A stretch of DNA of 64,000 nt from Lumbricus rubellus (GCA_945859605.1 OX243822.1:13615033-13679032); one strand, 5' to 3'; positions 33,501 to 57,320 are shown, counted from the first letter of the stretch. Translations and numbers: made by a program. The notes: generated by a model from the letters alone, not told the origin.

Positions 33501-35464
33501 TCATTTAATTCACTTGTGATTTCACTCGCAAAATGAACTTCCTTTTTGTCACTTTGTCCTTGTGACTCAACACTTAAAGATTTCTGAATCTTTTTCAATC
33601 TATCCTCTCTATTCTCGTTATCATCTGTATCACTCCGATCACAGTTTATCATGTTATCTGTAGTTTCTTTCACTACCAGATATTTTAGTCCCTTCATCCT
33701 ACCGATAATTACTGGTTTCACCGGTTCTTCCATCACCATTGCTTCAACGTTTCCTGTAAAATACTCACTTTCAATATTAACCTTTGCTGTCGGAAAATTT
33801 CTCAATGTCCCATCGATTAATATGCATTGGGCTTCTCTTCCTGTGAAATCAACATCATTTACCAGTGATCTCTTGACAATACATGTGCTTGACCCAGAGT
33901 CATATAGACAACTGGCATTCACACCGTTTACCTTTAGCTGACCTTCATTTTTATTCTCAAGGTCATCGCCATCATCTCTCCGATCAGTAACCATTGTACT
34001 TGCTGCCAACTGTATCGGTAATTCCTTCTTACGTTCTTCCTCTTTTTCAACTTCATTTAGTTTCAACTCTTCATTTGCTTGCGCTATCTTGTACGCCCTA
34101 TTCTCATATACTTGTATAGCCGCCGCAGTATGTTTAACAACTCCTTTTTGTTTGTGTGAACAATCATATGACTTGTGTCCGGTTCGGCCACATGAGAAAC
34201 AAGTTATCTTATGTTCAGCCGCCTGTTCTCTTTCTCTACTAAATCCTCTATTCATACTTCCACTATGATTCGTCTCCCTGTTCTGTTTCATGTCTCCTCG
34301 TCCTCTATTTATGTTTCCATTAAACCTCTCTCTTGATTTATCGTCGAACGGTTTCACATTCGGCCTTTCGTTACTGAATTTCACTGGAGGCCTTAGATTA
34401 CTTTCTGTGTATTTATATCCGTGCGCCTCGATATAAGACTCGGCACAGTTTAATGTGTCCTCTAGACTCATCTTGCCTCTTTCTTTGAGGAACATCTTAA
34501 GTTCATTGCTACACGTAAGGTAGAACTGATCTCTTAATAATAAGTTCTCCATTCCTTCGTAGGTTTTCTCGAATCCAGCTTGAAGTAGCCACTGCTGCAT
34601 ATATCTCCTCAATCTATGCACAAAATCTGTAGGTGTTTCACCTGACTCCATTTTACTCATCTTAAACTTGTTACGATATCCACCCTCTGTTAATTGAAAC
34701 CTTTTTAACAGATGTCTTTTCAAACACTCGTAATCTTGTGTCTCCTCAGATGACATTCTTTGATACACCTCTAACGCTTTTCCTTCAAGATGCTTGGCTA
34801 GCATCAGAGACCAATTTTCTGTTGCTATCTCGTATGCCGTGCATGTCCTTTCAAACCTTAATAAATATGCATCCAAGCAATCTTTATTCTCATTGAATAC
34901 AGGGAATTTGATATCTTTCATTCCTCTGTTATGGTTACTGTTTCCTTGATATGAACCATCACCAACCATTGTGAATGTGGCCTCACCACGATTCTGATTA
35001 TTCCGAGAATCAATTTCTCTCATCCTCAATTCACACTCAAGCTTCTTGACCTCAAGATCCATTTCTCTCCTAGCTTGACATTCGGCCGCTTCACGAACTA
35101 ATCTCGCATCATTCGATTCTCGTTCCAGTCTGGCGTCATTCGCCTCTCTTTCAAGTCTTGCATTATTCGCTTGATTTTCTCGTTCCAGTCTAGCATCCGC
35201 TATTTTTGCTAACTCTAATTCTTGTGCTCTGGCTGCTTGTGCCTCTTCTCGTGCTCTGGCTGCTTCCGCCATCTCTGCTTCTTTGGCTAGTCTACCTCTT
35301 TCAGCCGCTGCCTCATCTTTAAGCTTTCGATCTTCTCGTTCACGCAGTCTGTCGTCTCTTGCTTCCTGCTGTCTATCACGCACAAACGTCTTCAACTCAT
35401 CACCTTCCATCCCCATCTCTTTAGCGAGTTTAACCCACTGTTCATGTTCTCCAAGTGACGACAT
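30587..35464 (-). CDS. gag-pol: gag-pol polyprotein, Gmr1-like (1625 aa)
   Basis: One uninterrupted frame of 1625 codons. Residues 1-160 are a long charged coiled coil (repeated RLERExNDARLERE). Gag follows, ending in a CCHC zinc knuckle C-F-S-C-G-R-T-G-H-K-S-Y-D-C at 422-435. Aspartic protease: YDSGSS, catalytic Asp522. Integrase: HHCC zinc site H774, H781, C811, C814; catalytic D844, D904, E940 (D-x59-D-x35-E); then a GPF module (KWQGPF) without a chromodomain. Reverse transcriptase: YVDD at 1358-1361. RNase H: TDAS, Asp1509, through ETDHCG to DYLSRG at the C-terminus. All catalytic residues I can check are present, so the element could be autonomous. Gag and Pol are fused without a frameshift or stop. 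There is no envelope gene. The start at 35464 is the first ATG, 320 bases after the LTR. Confidence 0.95.
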   Translation of the reverse strand: MSSLGEHEQWVKLAKEMGMEGDELKTFVRDRQQEARDDRLREREDRKLKDEAAAERGRLAKEAEMAEAARAREEAQAARAQELELAKIADARLERENQANNARLEREANDARLERESNDARLVREAAECQARREMDLEVKKLECELRMREIDSRNNQNRGEATFTMVGDGSYQGNSNHNRGMKDIKFPVFNENKDCLDAYLLRFERTCTAYEIATENWSLMLAKHLEGKALEVYQRMSSEETQDYECLKRHLLKRFQLTEGGYRNKFKMSKMESGETPTDFVHRLRRYMQQWLLQAGFEKTYEGMENLLLRDQFYLTCSNELKMFLKERGKMSLEDTLNCAESYIEAHGYKYTESNLRPPVKFSNERPNVKPFDDKSRERFNGNINRGRGDMKQNRETNHSGSMNRGFSREREQAAEHKITCFSCGRTGHKSYDCSHKQKGVVKHTAAAIQVYENRAYKIAQANEELKLNEVEKEEERKKELPIQLAASTMVTDRRDDGDDLENKNEGQLKVNGVNASCLYDSGSSTCIVKRSLVNDVDFTGREAQCILIDGTLRNFPTAKVNIESEYFTGNVEAMVMEEPVKPVIIGRMKGLKYLVVKETTDNMINCDRSDTDDNENREDRLKKIQKSLSVESQGQSDKKEVHFASEITSELNDDVTDDVIENDDVCQTTAAVETRAESKKVTKYKQLKVTEMPDLNVSTKEIKELQSKDETLKKFWDKAIDWSGDDSVTEKVLYVKKNGFLYRRFMETTEDDAKWQLMVPKELRGKVLAVAHNSLLSAHLGMKKTHDKIVNEFYWPSIGQEIKRYVLSCDVCQKSVDKKVSHRAPMGHLPVLDVPFKHVCVDIIGVIEPMSSRGYRYILTIVDLSTRYPEAIPLKGITTEEVAEALFNFYCRMGVPQKIHTDRGSQFTSELMAEVNKMLLIKHTFTSPYHAMGNGCVERLNGTIKATLRKLIGEQVKEWDRFLAPLLFALRDTVHESHGFTPFELIFGRSCRGPIQILKELWTNEKVEDEVKDVYTYMTDLRERIEETCDMAQKAIHKANEKNKKYYDKKARYRELKIGDKVLLLLPSCNNKMLVKWQGPFVVRGKIGDYDYKVEIDGGKLKTYHINILKKYYERNGEGNDVETSAYISAIVHDGKDGEDEEEEILSLYVSKQTETYKDVDINPKLTEKQKRELRELLREHEDIFSDKPGRTDMVKHEIHLTSDEPIRLRAYPTPYHLQAEINKELETMLDNGIIERSEAAYAAPLVVVKKSDGSNRLCCNYKQLNKVTVFDPEPMMSNEDIFNKLSGSKIYSKFDFCKGYWQIPMSEESKDLTTFICASGLYKFNVLPFGLVNSASSYNRLIRKILHGTENLESYVDDILAHTKGWDEHMKTLREFFTRVRKAHLTLKPKKCSLGYGKIDFLGHTLNNDDISPKGESIDKIVEMPQPKTKKQVRSFLGAINYYRKFIPHCAELMAPLSDLTKKLAPNNVEWNQELGESFKQLKEALAKTPILRLPDLEKEFIIQTDASGKGIGCVLIQQYEGINHPIAYASRKLLEREMRYSVEERECLAIMWGISRFDRYLCGREFVIETDHCGLQYMKEGRMKNARVMRWSLALQNYCFTIRYIKGCNNVMSDYLSRGLT

Positions 35465-35765
35465 GGTCTACTTACTTGTTTACTCAGTTAACAAGTATTT
35501 CCCAATAGCTTTCGCTATACAAGAATTAAATTCTTCAAAAGATAATCTTAAATAAGATTAATAAAATGTTCCCTCTTGAGATGCGTACTCTATGGTTACG
35601 CGAGGTTAATCTTTACTAAACAATTCGCATCGAGTAAACGCTTATTAATAAAGTCGTTCTTTCGCAATCGCAAAAGCGATAACTTTTAAACTATACATTT
35701 TCAATACTTGAGATTATTGTTCGTTGATATTTCGAGTGTTAGTTAAAAAATCCAGTTTTAATATT

Positions 35766-35783
35766 CCGGAACGTAGGACCCCA
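35766..35783 (-). other. primer-binding region of the retrotransposon
   Basis: Immediately inside the 1010-bp LTR the minus strand starts TGGGGTCCTACGTTCCGG; the TGG start is what a tRNA 3' CCA primer would pair with. I could not match the rest to a particular tRNA. Confidence 0.5.
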
Positions 35784-36793
35784 TAGTTGTCGTATCCCGT
35801 GTAAAAGGGCACTTTATTATCCTAGTGGTTAATCGGTTGGGTTTAACTTACTCAAGAAATTCTTCCAAATTCAACGAACTCCCAGTTCTTATGAAATATA
35901 TATAATATAAAGTTATTCAATATCATTCATATGCACAAACAAATAACAATCCTATTTACCTAGTGTGGCGAGTTACTTAGGAAATATTATATTTGCGCTT
36001 ATCTGTCGAGTTGTATGAAACTCGAATGTCTTCGGCTCTCTCCGTCGTCCGATTCTTCGCAGTCAAGAATGTTGATCAGACGGTTGAATATGCAGTCATG
36101 GAAGTGACCACACCAAACGTCTTACTCGTATCTTGCCGTGAATCAGTTGCACACGAGATGAATCATCGCATTCACCTCACAGCTCTTCTCCGGTTGACCA
36201 AACGTCCTTCGTACTTCACACGCCGATCAGCTGTTCGCTTGCCGATTCAAATTACACGACTCTTCAGTCTGTTGCCTAAGAGTTCGTCTTCTTCGCAAGT
36301 GTCTCACACTTCACACGATGATTATTATGCACTAACGCAAATTTCTCATTTAAATTGCGTTGCACTTAATGCACAATACTTTGAACTATCGGTTGATCGT
36401 CCGAACAGTTCAATTACCTTCGTCTCTACTCTGAAAATCACAACTTTGGATTGATCACCGCAGCGAAACAACCACCATTTCCAGATATACCTGTAGAGAG
36501 TCAAAAACTTAACGTCCACTTCGCTGACGTCATTTTTAACTCGTCACGTCATTCGCTTCCAGTTTGCACCAATCACGAATAGGATTAGCGTCCTTTGTTG
36601 TCATGGTAATCTTGACCACTCGTTATTACGCTTAGCTGCAGTCATTGGTTTTATGTATTAATATTTTATATGTTGCCACACATATTACCTAAACTCGCCA
36701 ATTAAATTGCCTAGCTTAACTTCTACCTATAATTAATAATTATACATGCATAGCAAGTGTTTAATTTGATAATCATTTAATATAACCACGACA
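35784..36793 (-). repeat. 5' LTR of the Gmr1-like element
   Basis: 1010 bp, beginning TGTCGTGGTTATA and ending GGGATACGACAACTA on the minus strand. The shared 'tagt' outside the TGTCG/CGACA ends occurs at both LTRs, so the LTR probably includes it; a 1006-bp TGT...ACA version is the alternative. Compared with the other LTR I see no difference over the whole length. Confidence 0.92.
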
Positions 36794-37010
36794 CGTACAT
36801 ACATACATACATGCATACATACATACATACATACATACATACATACATACATACATACATACATACATACATACATACATACATACATACAGACAGACAG
36901 ACAGACAGACAGACAAACTGATAGTCAGACAGATAGACAGACAGATAGACAGACAGGTAAACAGACAGATGGGCAGATAGACAGACAAACAGATAGACAG
37001 ACAGACAATT
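36794..37010. repeat. (CATA)n then (CAGA)n microsatellites
   Basis: CATA units 36796-36888 pass into CAGA/GATA units to about 37010. Similar CAGA/CATA sequence left of the retrotransposon suggests it inserted into this array. Confidence 0.93.
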
Positions 37011-37201
37011 TGATACAAACAGCCAGACACACGGACAACTCAGAAAGACAAACGAAAAGAGAAACACGACTGTTTATATATGCCCTGGGCACTTGAATAA
37101 TAATTATTGTAGGTCGTTAAACGTGCACTTTCACACTGATTATAATTATACAACGTTTAGTAGAAGCACCCTGGGAAGCCACGTAGACATCAAATAAAAT
37201 G

Positions 37202-37259
37202 AATGATACACATAGCCTACTGCATATAATAATATATGCAGTAGGCTATGTGTATCATT
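37202..37259. repeat. 58-bp near-perfect palindrome
   Basis: Arms aatgatacacatagcctact... mirror each other, with one mismatched pair beside the centre (37229/37232). Confidence 0.9.
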
Positions 37260-37300
37260 AAGTTGCTCGTAAAATTTACCATGAGGGAAGTTCTTAAGTT

Positions 37301-37498
37301 CAATATAATATTGAACTTAAGTGGCATGTCTATAATGCAATAATAAATAAGTATGCGTATTGCAACTATATCGATATTAGAATATATATATTTAGAATAT
37401 ATTCTAAATATATATATTCTAATATCGATATAGTTGCAATACGCATACTTATTTATTATTGCATTATAGACATGCCACTTAAGTTCAATATTATATTG
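37301..37498. repeat. 198-bp perfect spacer-less palindrome
   Basis: Reading from the centre between 37399 and 37400, all 99 base pairs match. A 29-bp near-palindrome (37293-37321) overlaps its left edge. Such an exact, spacer-free palindrome is rare in assembled genomes: either a recent inverted duplication or an assembly fold-back. Confidence 0.93.
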
Positions 37499-38060
37499 GC
37501 CTATATTTCGTTTATTGAAGTCTTGACGTTGACATGTAGGGCCTATACCGCAACTTATTACATGAGGATGATGAGGTGGGAATGTCTATATTTACTGAAG
37601 CAAATAGCTACACGAAGAATGTAATTTATATGTATATAGGCTATTAGGCCTACAACACATATAATATATATATATATATATATATAATATAAAATTATAT
37701 ATTATATATATAGTAGGACTTCAGGACTTTCTAACTAACATGGGATATTATATGTATATATATACATGTATATATATATTCCTAACGGTTGGCCATAACA
37801 ATTATAATTATGCTCATAAAATTTATCATGAGGGAAACTTTTCATCAAAAGCAGAGAGAGAGAGGAAAAAATTCTGGTAGGATTTCCGTTACATGGATAC
37901 TAAATCACGTAGCAGCACTATGGAAACTACCATCATACTTTGGTCTAAACATGGCATTGTAGCCTATAGCAAACCAGTCGCTATCTGAGAGCAGTGAGTT
38001 TAAATACACGAACTGGCCTGTGCAGTCTCTTTCGTGGTCTATATAGAATTAAAGGCTGTC
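37499..38060. other. AT-rich spacer upstream of the P4HA promoter
   Basis: TA-rich runs at 37660-37710 and 37750-37780; no exon or repeat family recognised. Confidence 0.45.
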
Positions 38061-38063
38061 TGG

Positions 38064-38107
38064 CACGTGCAAGCCTAGAAGAATTCGCGAGCTGCGCTAT
38101 ATAAAAA
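38064..38107 (+). promoter_or_regulatory. putative P4HA core promoter: E-box/HRE and TATA box
   Basis: CACGTG at 38064-38069 (inside gCACGTGc, which also contains the RCGTG core of hypoxia-response elements) and a TATATAAAAA box at 38098-38107, about 390 bases before the start codon. Vertebrate P4HA1 and P4HA2 are HIF targets, so an HRE is plausible here but unproven. A start site near 38130 would give a 5' UTR of about 360 bases. Confidence 0.45.
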
Positions 38108-38493
38108 GCGGAACCTGAATCGGTTACCTTCTCAAGTAGGCCTAACGCAGTTAAATACGACAGTGCTATCTAAATATTGAATTAAGATTCACCACAGGAC
38201 TGGTGTCGTCCTGATTGCAGTATCTTTGATTCTGCGAAAGATTCCTTGCACGTTATAGAGACCGGATCTGGAGAAGCTACAAAGTTGTAGTACGGTAGTT
38301 TCAGTGTAATGATACTAAGCCTATGTCATAACAAGGATCATTAACGTCACCCTCCTCCTTTATCCACGCTTGGGACTGGCACTGTGCCAAATGGCAGTGA
38401 AGTAAGATACAGGCAAAATGACAAGACAACCACTTGACTAATTATACTGACCTGTAGCAGTCAATCAATATAATTCTGCTTGGAGGATTGACC

Positions 38494-52016
<13,523 letters not shown>

Positions 52017-52397
52017 ATGTCTAGATATAATATATCTACAGTAGATGTCTAGATGAACGTCTAGATAATATCTCTGCAGTAGATGTCTGGATGGATATCT
52101 GGATAGATGTCACGAGATGGGCAGAGACAATTAGGAGACTTTGGAAGATGTTTTGAGGCAGAGAATTTCTTTCGGACGTATTATACGTACTGTAACATCT
52201 GTCAACATTCCTCTGCTGTCCTTGGGCCTGCCTTTTGAAATATTCTTCTATCCTTTCTGGATCGGTGTCTACATAATTATCTCTGTCTGTCTGTCTCTGT
52301 CTGTCTCTGCCTCTGCCTCTGTCACTGTCTCTTTCTCTACCTGCCTGTGTCTGTCTTTCTGTATCTGTATCTGTCTATGTCACTCGCCATCACCTCC

Positions 52398-52403
52398 AAT
52401 AAA
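52398..52403 (+). terminator. P4HA: P4HA poly(A) signal AATAAA
   Basis: First AATAAA after the stop codon (ccAATAAAgaatgg), giving a 3' UTR of about 400 bases that contains GTCTAGAT-type tandem words and a CTGTCT-rich stretch. Confidence 0.5.
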
Positions 52404-52420
52404 GAATGGTTGGCGTCAAA

Positions 52421-53812
52421 AGATGTAATATTATTATGGGATAGCCTATGATATTATAAGGTTCAAAATATGGAGTCGGATGAATTAAATAAAATGTCTT
52501 GGATGTCAATATTATTTTGTTTCTTCTTTCTTGATCTACCAGTCTTTCTATCTCGACCTTATTCATGTCGTTCTCACATTTTCTGGTTATTTACTTCTCT
52601 TTTCCCTCACTCTTCTGTTCATCCATTTCCCTTTTTCCATGCTCTTCCTCTTCGGCAATTTTTTCTTTCTCTTTATCAGATCTGTACATAAGCCCCATTT
52701 TCCTCATCTTCCTCTTTCTCGTTTCGTGAAGATTTCCTTTTGTTTATTTCTCATTTCTTCCACGTACAATCTTTCGCTCCCACTCTCTGTCTACCCATCT
52801 ACCACTCTATCCATCTATCCATCCATCTATCCATGTACCTGTCCATCCATCTATCCATCTATACATCAATTGAATTTTGGCCTGCATTAATTCATTTTTT
52901 ATTCAATTCAATTTATATTTCCTGAATAGACAACATAAACAATTATGGCGGTGAACAATAACATTGAGCATTATTTGTGGTTTCAGCATTTTTTCCATTT
53001 ATCCATCCATTTACTCATCCATCTATTCATCTGTCCATCCATCCATCGATCCACCTCTCACAGACACTTCCAATCTAACACTATCCTACACTCACACGCG
53101 CACACACACACACACACGCACACGCACACTAACTCCATAAAATCTCCTACCACTTGCTCCTTCCTCTTTGCCATTTCCACAGCTTAAATTTGCAACCCAA
53201 ATCCAACTTGTTTTCCCACCAAGGTTCTATCCCTTCCCAGCTTCATCCCTTTCCCCTCATCCCTCTCAACGACTGATACGTCTTCCTTTCCAAGAGGCGA
53301 ATATACATGTCACCCCCCCCCCCCATTGTATGCTCCTTTGGGCGGCCAAAGTCAAGGCCACACGAGCAGCAACAACGACATCGAAGCAGGTCTCGACCAT
53401 CATCCGCTCCATTCAATTCATTCGATGGCGGTTCTGTCTAGTAGCACTCGGTCTGTGTGTGTGGCAGAAGGTCAGACATCATTTGGACAATGAAAAGAGT
53501 GTGGCCAGAATCGAATCATCCCCCGATCACGTCCCTGTGACACGCTAACACGTGACACGCACACCACCACACACGTGCACACAGCTATGCGTTCATGCAC
53601 ACTCACACTGACACACACACACACACACAAACAGACACTAGAAGTAACACACACACAAACACATGCACTAACACAGACGTACACGCGCGCGCAGCCATGA
53701 GCAAACAGTCGCGCGCAGACACATACACACTCCCACATACACGCACGCACACACACACACACACACAAGGTGTCTGTCTGTCTGTCTGTCTGCCTGTCTG
53801 CCTGTCTGTCTT

Positions 53813-53887
<75 letters not shown>

Positions 53888-54840
53888 GATTAACTGCTGG
53901 CTGCGTGACATATTCGTTCGTAAAAAAGGAACGAGACACGATTCTAAAGATGGCGTCGGCTGATGTCAATTCTGGACGAGGAGGTGGACGAGGAGAAGGA
54001 GGAAGAGGAAAATGAGAAGGAGGAGGAGGACTAGGAGGAGAAGGAGGAGGAGAAGAAGAAGGAGGAGGAGAAGAAGAAGAAGAAGAAGAAGAAGGGGGAA
54101 AAGGAGGAGGAGGGCTAGTAGGAGGACTAACAGTGGGAGAAGGAAAAGAAGAAGGAGGACTAAGTGGAGGACTAGGAGTAGGAGGAAGAGGAGATGGAGG
54201 AGGAGAAGGAGAAGAAGAAGAAAAAGAAAAAGAAGAAGAAGAAGAAGAAGAAGAAGAAGAAGAAGAAGAAGGAAAAGGAGGACTAGGAGGAGGAGAAGGA
54301 GAAGAAGAACGAGGAGGACCAGGAGGAGGGCTAGGAGTAGGAGGGGTCCTTTTGTTGGATCCAGAGGGTCTGGGGTTTGGTCGCGAGAGTTGACGTGACG
54401 AATATAGATACAAAATTGCAAGTGGAAGGGGACATAATGGAGTCAGTGTGCGTCTGTGTGTGTCTGTGTGCGTGTGTGTGTTTATGATAGTGTTGGATTT
54501 GGACATTGTGTGCGAGATGGATGGATGGATAGAGGAAGACAGATAACACATAAACATATAGAGAGACACACACAGTCAGACAGCATTGTGTGATTGAGTT
54601 GGGGATGTCTGCGTAGAAATGAAAGAGTGACTCTGGCCTATAATTGTTTGGAAAAAAATCTTAAATCATTCGAACTTGCACAGACTCCCTTTTCAGTTAT
54701 AAGCCTACCAAGAAACAGAATTATTACTATACCTACATAACTTTGCATAAAGTTACATGACCGTCTTCCGAACTACGCCTTCATCAACACAAACCAGGAA
54801 AATATATTTTCTGCGTTTAACTCCCAGGTAACTAATTTAT
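52421..54840. repeat. simple-sequence region
   Basis: CCAT (52790-53055), AC (53097-53130, 53600-53768), (CTGT)n 53771-53887, and a long GGA/GAA block 53980-54345. These give low-complexity Pro/Ser, Leu, Arg/Glu and Asp-Arg-Gln-Thr frames up to 365 codons, none credible. No exon supported. Confidence 0.9.
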
Positions 54841-55260
54841 TTCGAAAGGTTTATAATTATAGCACCTCTTCAGAAGCGCTCCCGGCCCAACCAGCGATAG
54901 CCTAAATAAGACAGTTTCTAGGTTCCTAAGGAGCAGACGGCTTGAAAAAGGAGATGATGCTGGCCTGTGGAGAGGTAAGAAGGAGGAAGAGGACGCCCAA
55001 GAAGGAGGTGGATGGAAGAAATACACGAGAGAATAAAGATGAACTTGGAAGAACTGAGAGACGCGAAGGAAGATCGTAATACGTGGAGAAGGTTGATCAT
55101 GGCGGTCGCTAAGGTTCCAAGAATCGACGGCACAAGGTGTCAAGGTGAAGAAACAGAGTGGATTGACTCCTGGGAACTAAGCGCAGTGTAAGAGGGCGGC
55201 CATTCCAGGTTGTAGGACCAGCGACAGAGAATGAACGTCGCTGTCGGATAGCACAGTCCG
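54840..55260. mobile_element. two LINE 3' ends, head to head
   Basis: Minus strand 55260-54840: RRSFSVAGPTTWNGRPLTLR, the CR1/L2-like tail family, and an end near ctgaagaggtgctataatt. Embedded in it, plus strand 54980-55150: RPRRRWMEEIHERIKMNLEE then RNTWRRLIMAVAKVPRIDGT, the same ORF2 C-terminus as 19194-19430. The plus-strand element appears to be inserted in the minus-strand one, since the WNGRPL part and the LETVLF part of the latter are separated by it. Confidence 0.6.
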
Positions 55261-56770
55261 CGAGCGGATTACTAATAATAACAACGTCCACGCCATGCAG
55301 TGAGAGCCGCACTTGTGCCTGCTCATGGCAGACATGGTGTTCACAGTAAGAACTCGCCATTTGCCCGTCTTTAATCTAAGGATGTATATCTCAGTTTGAC
55401 CGAGATTAGCGAGAACTAATCCAATCGGCTGACCCATGCAGACTCACCCCCTCCGTCTCACAGCAAAGACCCCATCGCACAGGATACTGTCAGGTCCCAG
55501 TTGCGCCGGAATGACATTGAGCGAATATACGAAAGCTGCTCAAGGCCATGAAGCCAAGATCGCTGCTGGGACGGTATTTGTCTTCGTGATGCATAGTCTT
55601 CAACGCATCACATGAAGTAGTAGTAGTGTTGGTGGTGGTGGTGGTGGTGGTGGTGGTGGTGGTGGTGGTGGTGGTGGTGGTAGTGGTAGTAGTAGTAGTA
55701 GCAGCAGCAGCAGAAGTAGCAGTAGTAATAGTAGCCGTTGCAGAAGCAGTTAGAGTTGTAGCAGCATACAGTAAGTAACGGCAGTATGCAGTGCAGCAAG
55801 GCCCGGTCTGTTGCCTCCTTTACCTCTGCTTCTTCCTTCTTTGTCCCCTTCAGGAGGAGGAGAAGGAGGAGGAGGAGCAGGAGCAGGAGGAGGAGTAGAA
55901 TATAAAGGAGACGAAGAAGGAGGAAAGGAGAAGAGGATATGGAGTGGAAAATTGGCCAACAATTCATGAGGAATGGAGCAGAAGGAAGACGAAAATCGGT
56001 GGAGCAAAGGAAGGAGTCAATCCGTCATGAGTCCGTTGCCGTGCTGCATCCCAAATACTCGCGTCGAAAAGGTTCGCCTGCCATGCATGGACAAGACTCA
56101 TAGATAGGCGTATACGTGTACAACTGTACATACGAGCAACCATTCATTTTCTAACAGCTGACACGAACGGGGACTCCTGTATAAAGCCTTTGATTGGGCT
56201 GCTCTTAATATCATGGCAAGACAGGAAATGAGAAGACAAAACAACACTAGCTAAGGCAAGACAAGACAGGACAAGACAATACAAGACAAAACAGGGAAGA
56301 CCAAGAGAATGCAATACAAGGCGAGCCCAGACAACAATAATATTATAGGCCGGACAAGGAAAGACAAGAAAAAGCAAGATAATGACCGGACAAGACAAAG
56401 CAAGACAAGACAAGAAATAGCATGTCAAAACTGTGTTCTCTTGATACAAAACGTTTTCCAATGAATGGCATGTCTTGATTTTTTAAAACTCAACAATAAT
56501 AAATTATCGTCTAATCAACATTGACGCTCGCGTCCCAATACAACGCTCAGCTGCAACCGAGATGTCACGAGTAACGACGTCATCGATGTCCTCTTCATCC
56601 CATGCAGACAATTAGTTCTCCTTTCAGTCACTGACTTTAGTGTCACACGCCACACACACATAGATCTAATATATACATACACACGCACGCACACGCAAGC
56701 ACACAAATGTATGTATGTGTATATGATTAGATGTATACGTATACATGTATATGTATATGTATACGTATAC

Positions 56771-56835
<65 letters not shown>

Positions 56836-56962
56836 AATGTATATGTATATGTATATTTATATTACGTACATGTATAATTGTATATATAGTTATATACAAA
56901 CATAATTGCACAATGCATATACATGTACATATATACATAGACATATATGTATATACATAGGC

Positions 56963-56993
<31 letters not shown>

Positions 56994-57100
56994 GTAATCA
57001 CATTCAGCCATAACACGGCTTACAAGGCTGGGAAATTTATACGGCACGTCTACACTGTCCTCCGGGGACAACTGCATTGAGAAAGGCGAGAGCTGCAGCG
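55261..57100. other. non-coding; GGT, CAAGA and GTATAT repeats
   Basis: GGT triplets 55630-55690, AGG-rich 55850-55930, CAAGACAAGA pentamers 56220-56420, GTATAT hexamers 56740-56860. A possible minus-strand exon at 57034-57099 (LSPFSMQLSPEDSVDVPYKF, acceptor ctgcag, donor ctt|gtaagc) is isolated and weak. Confidence 0.5.
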
Positions 57101-57140
57101 GACAATTTACGATATGAGCAGCGAAACAAGGCAACAAAAG

Positions 57141-57320
57141 ACAACCGTTAACCGTTGCCAGTATTGCATGACAACCGTTAACCGTTGCCAGTATTGCATG
57201 ACAACCGTTAACCGTTGCCAGTATTGCATGACAACCGTTAACCGTTGCCAGTATTGCATGACAACCGTTAACCGTTGCCAGTATTGCATGACAACCGTTA
57301 ACCGTTGCCAGTATTGCATG
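57141..57320. repeat. 30-bp minisatellite, six perfect copies
   Basis: Unit acaaccgttaaccgttgcca plus gtattgcatg, repeated exactly six times with no spacer. Plus-strand frame gives the decapeptide TTVNRCQYCM repeated; the minus frame is open too. Confidence 0.98.

Larger units (their letters stand above)
29414..36793 (-). mobile_element. complete Gmr1-like Ty3/gypsy LTR retrotransposon
   Basis: 7380-bp element in minus orientation: 5' LTR 36793-35784, primer-binding region, gag-pol 35464-30587, purine tract, 3' LTR 30423-29414. The two LTRs appear identical when read side by side, and the single gag-pol frame has no stop, so the insertion looks very young. The domain order is Gag, protease, integrase, reverse transcriptase, RNase H. 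Protein motifs are Ty3/gypsy-like but integrase precedes reverse transcriptase, as in the Gmr1 group first described from cod and known from deuterostomes. Flanks give only an imperfect 5-bp duplication (catac 29409-29413 against cgtac 36794-36798). The target was a CATA/CAGA microsatellite. Confidence 0.95.

Noticed and set aside
35766..35783. Naming the primer tRNA of the retrotransposon
   Set aside because: The TGG start fits a primer-binding site but I could not match the remaining bases to a tRNA 3' end with confidence.
53472..54569. 365-codon minus-strand Pro/Ser-rich frame
   Set aside because: Made of GGA/GAA, CTGT and AC simple repeats; no domain and equally long open frames on the other strand.
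57141..57320. CRISPR-like direct repeats
   Set aside because: The 30-bp repeats are contiguous without spacers and the genome is eukaryotic; it is a minisatellite.
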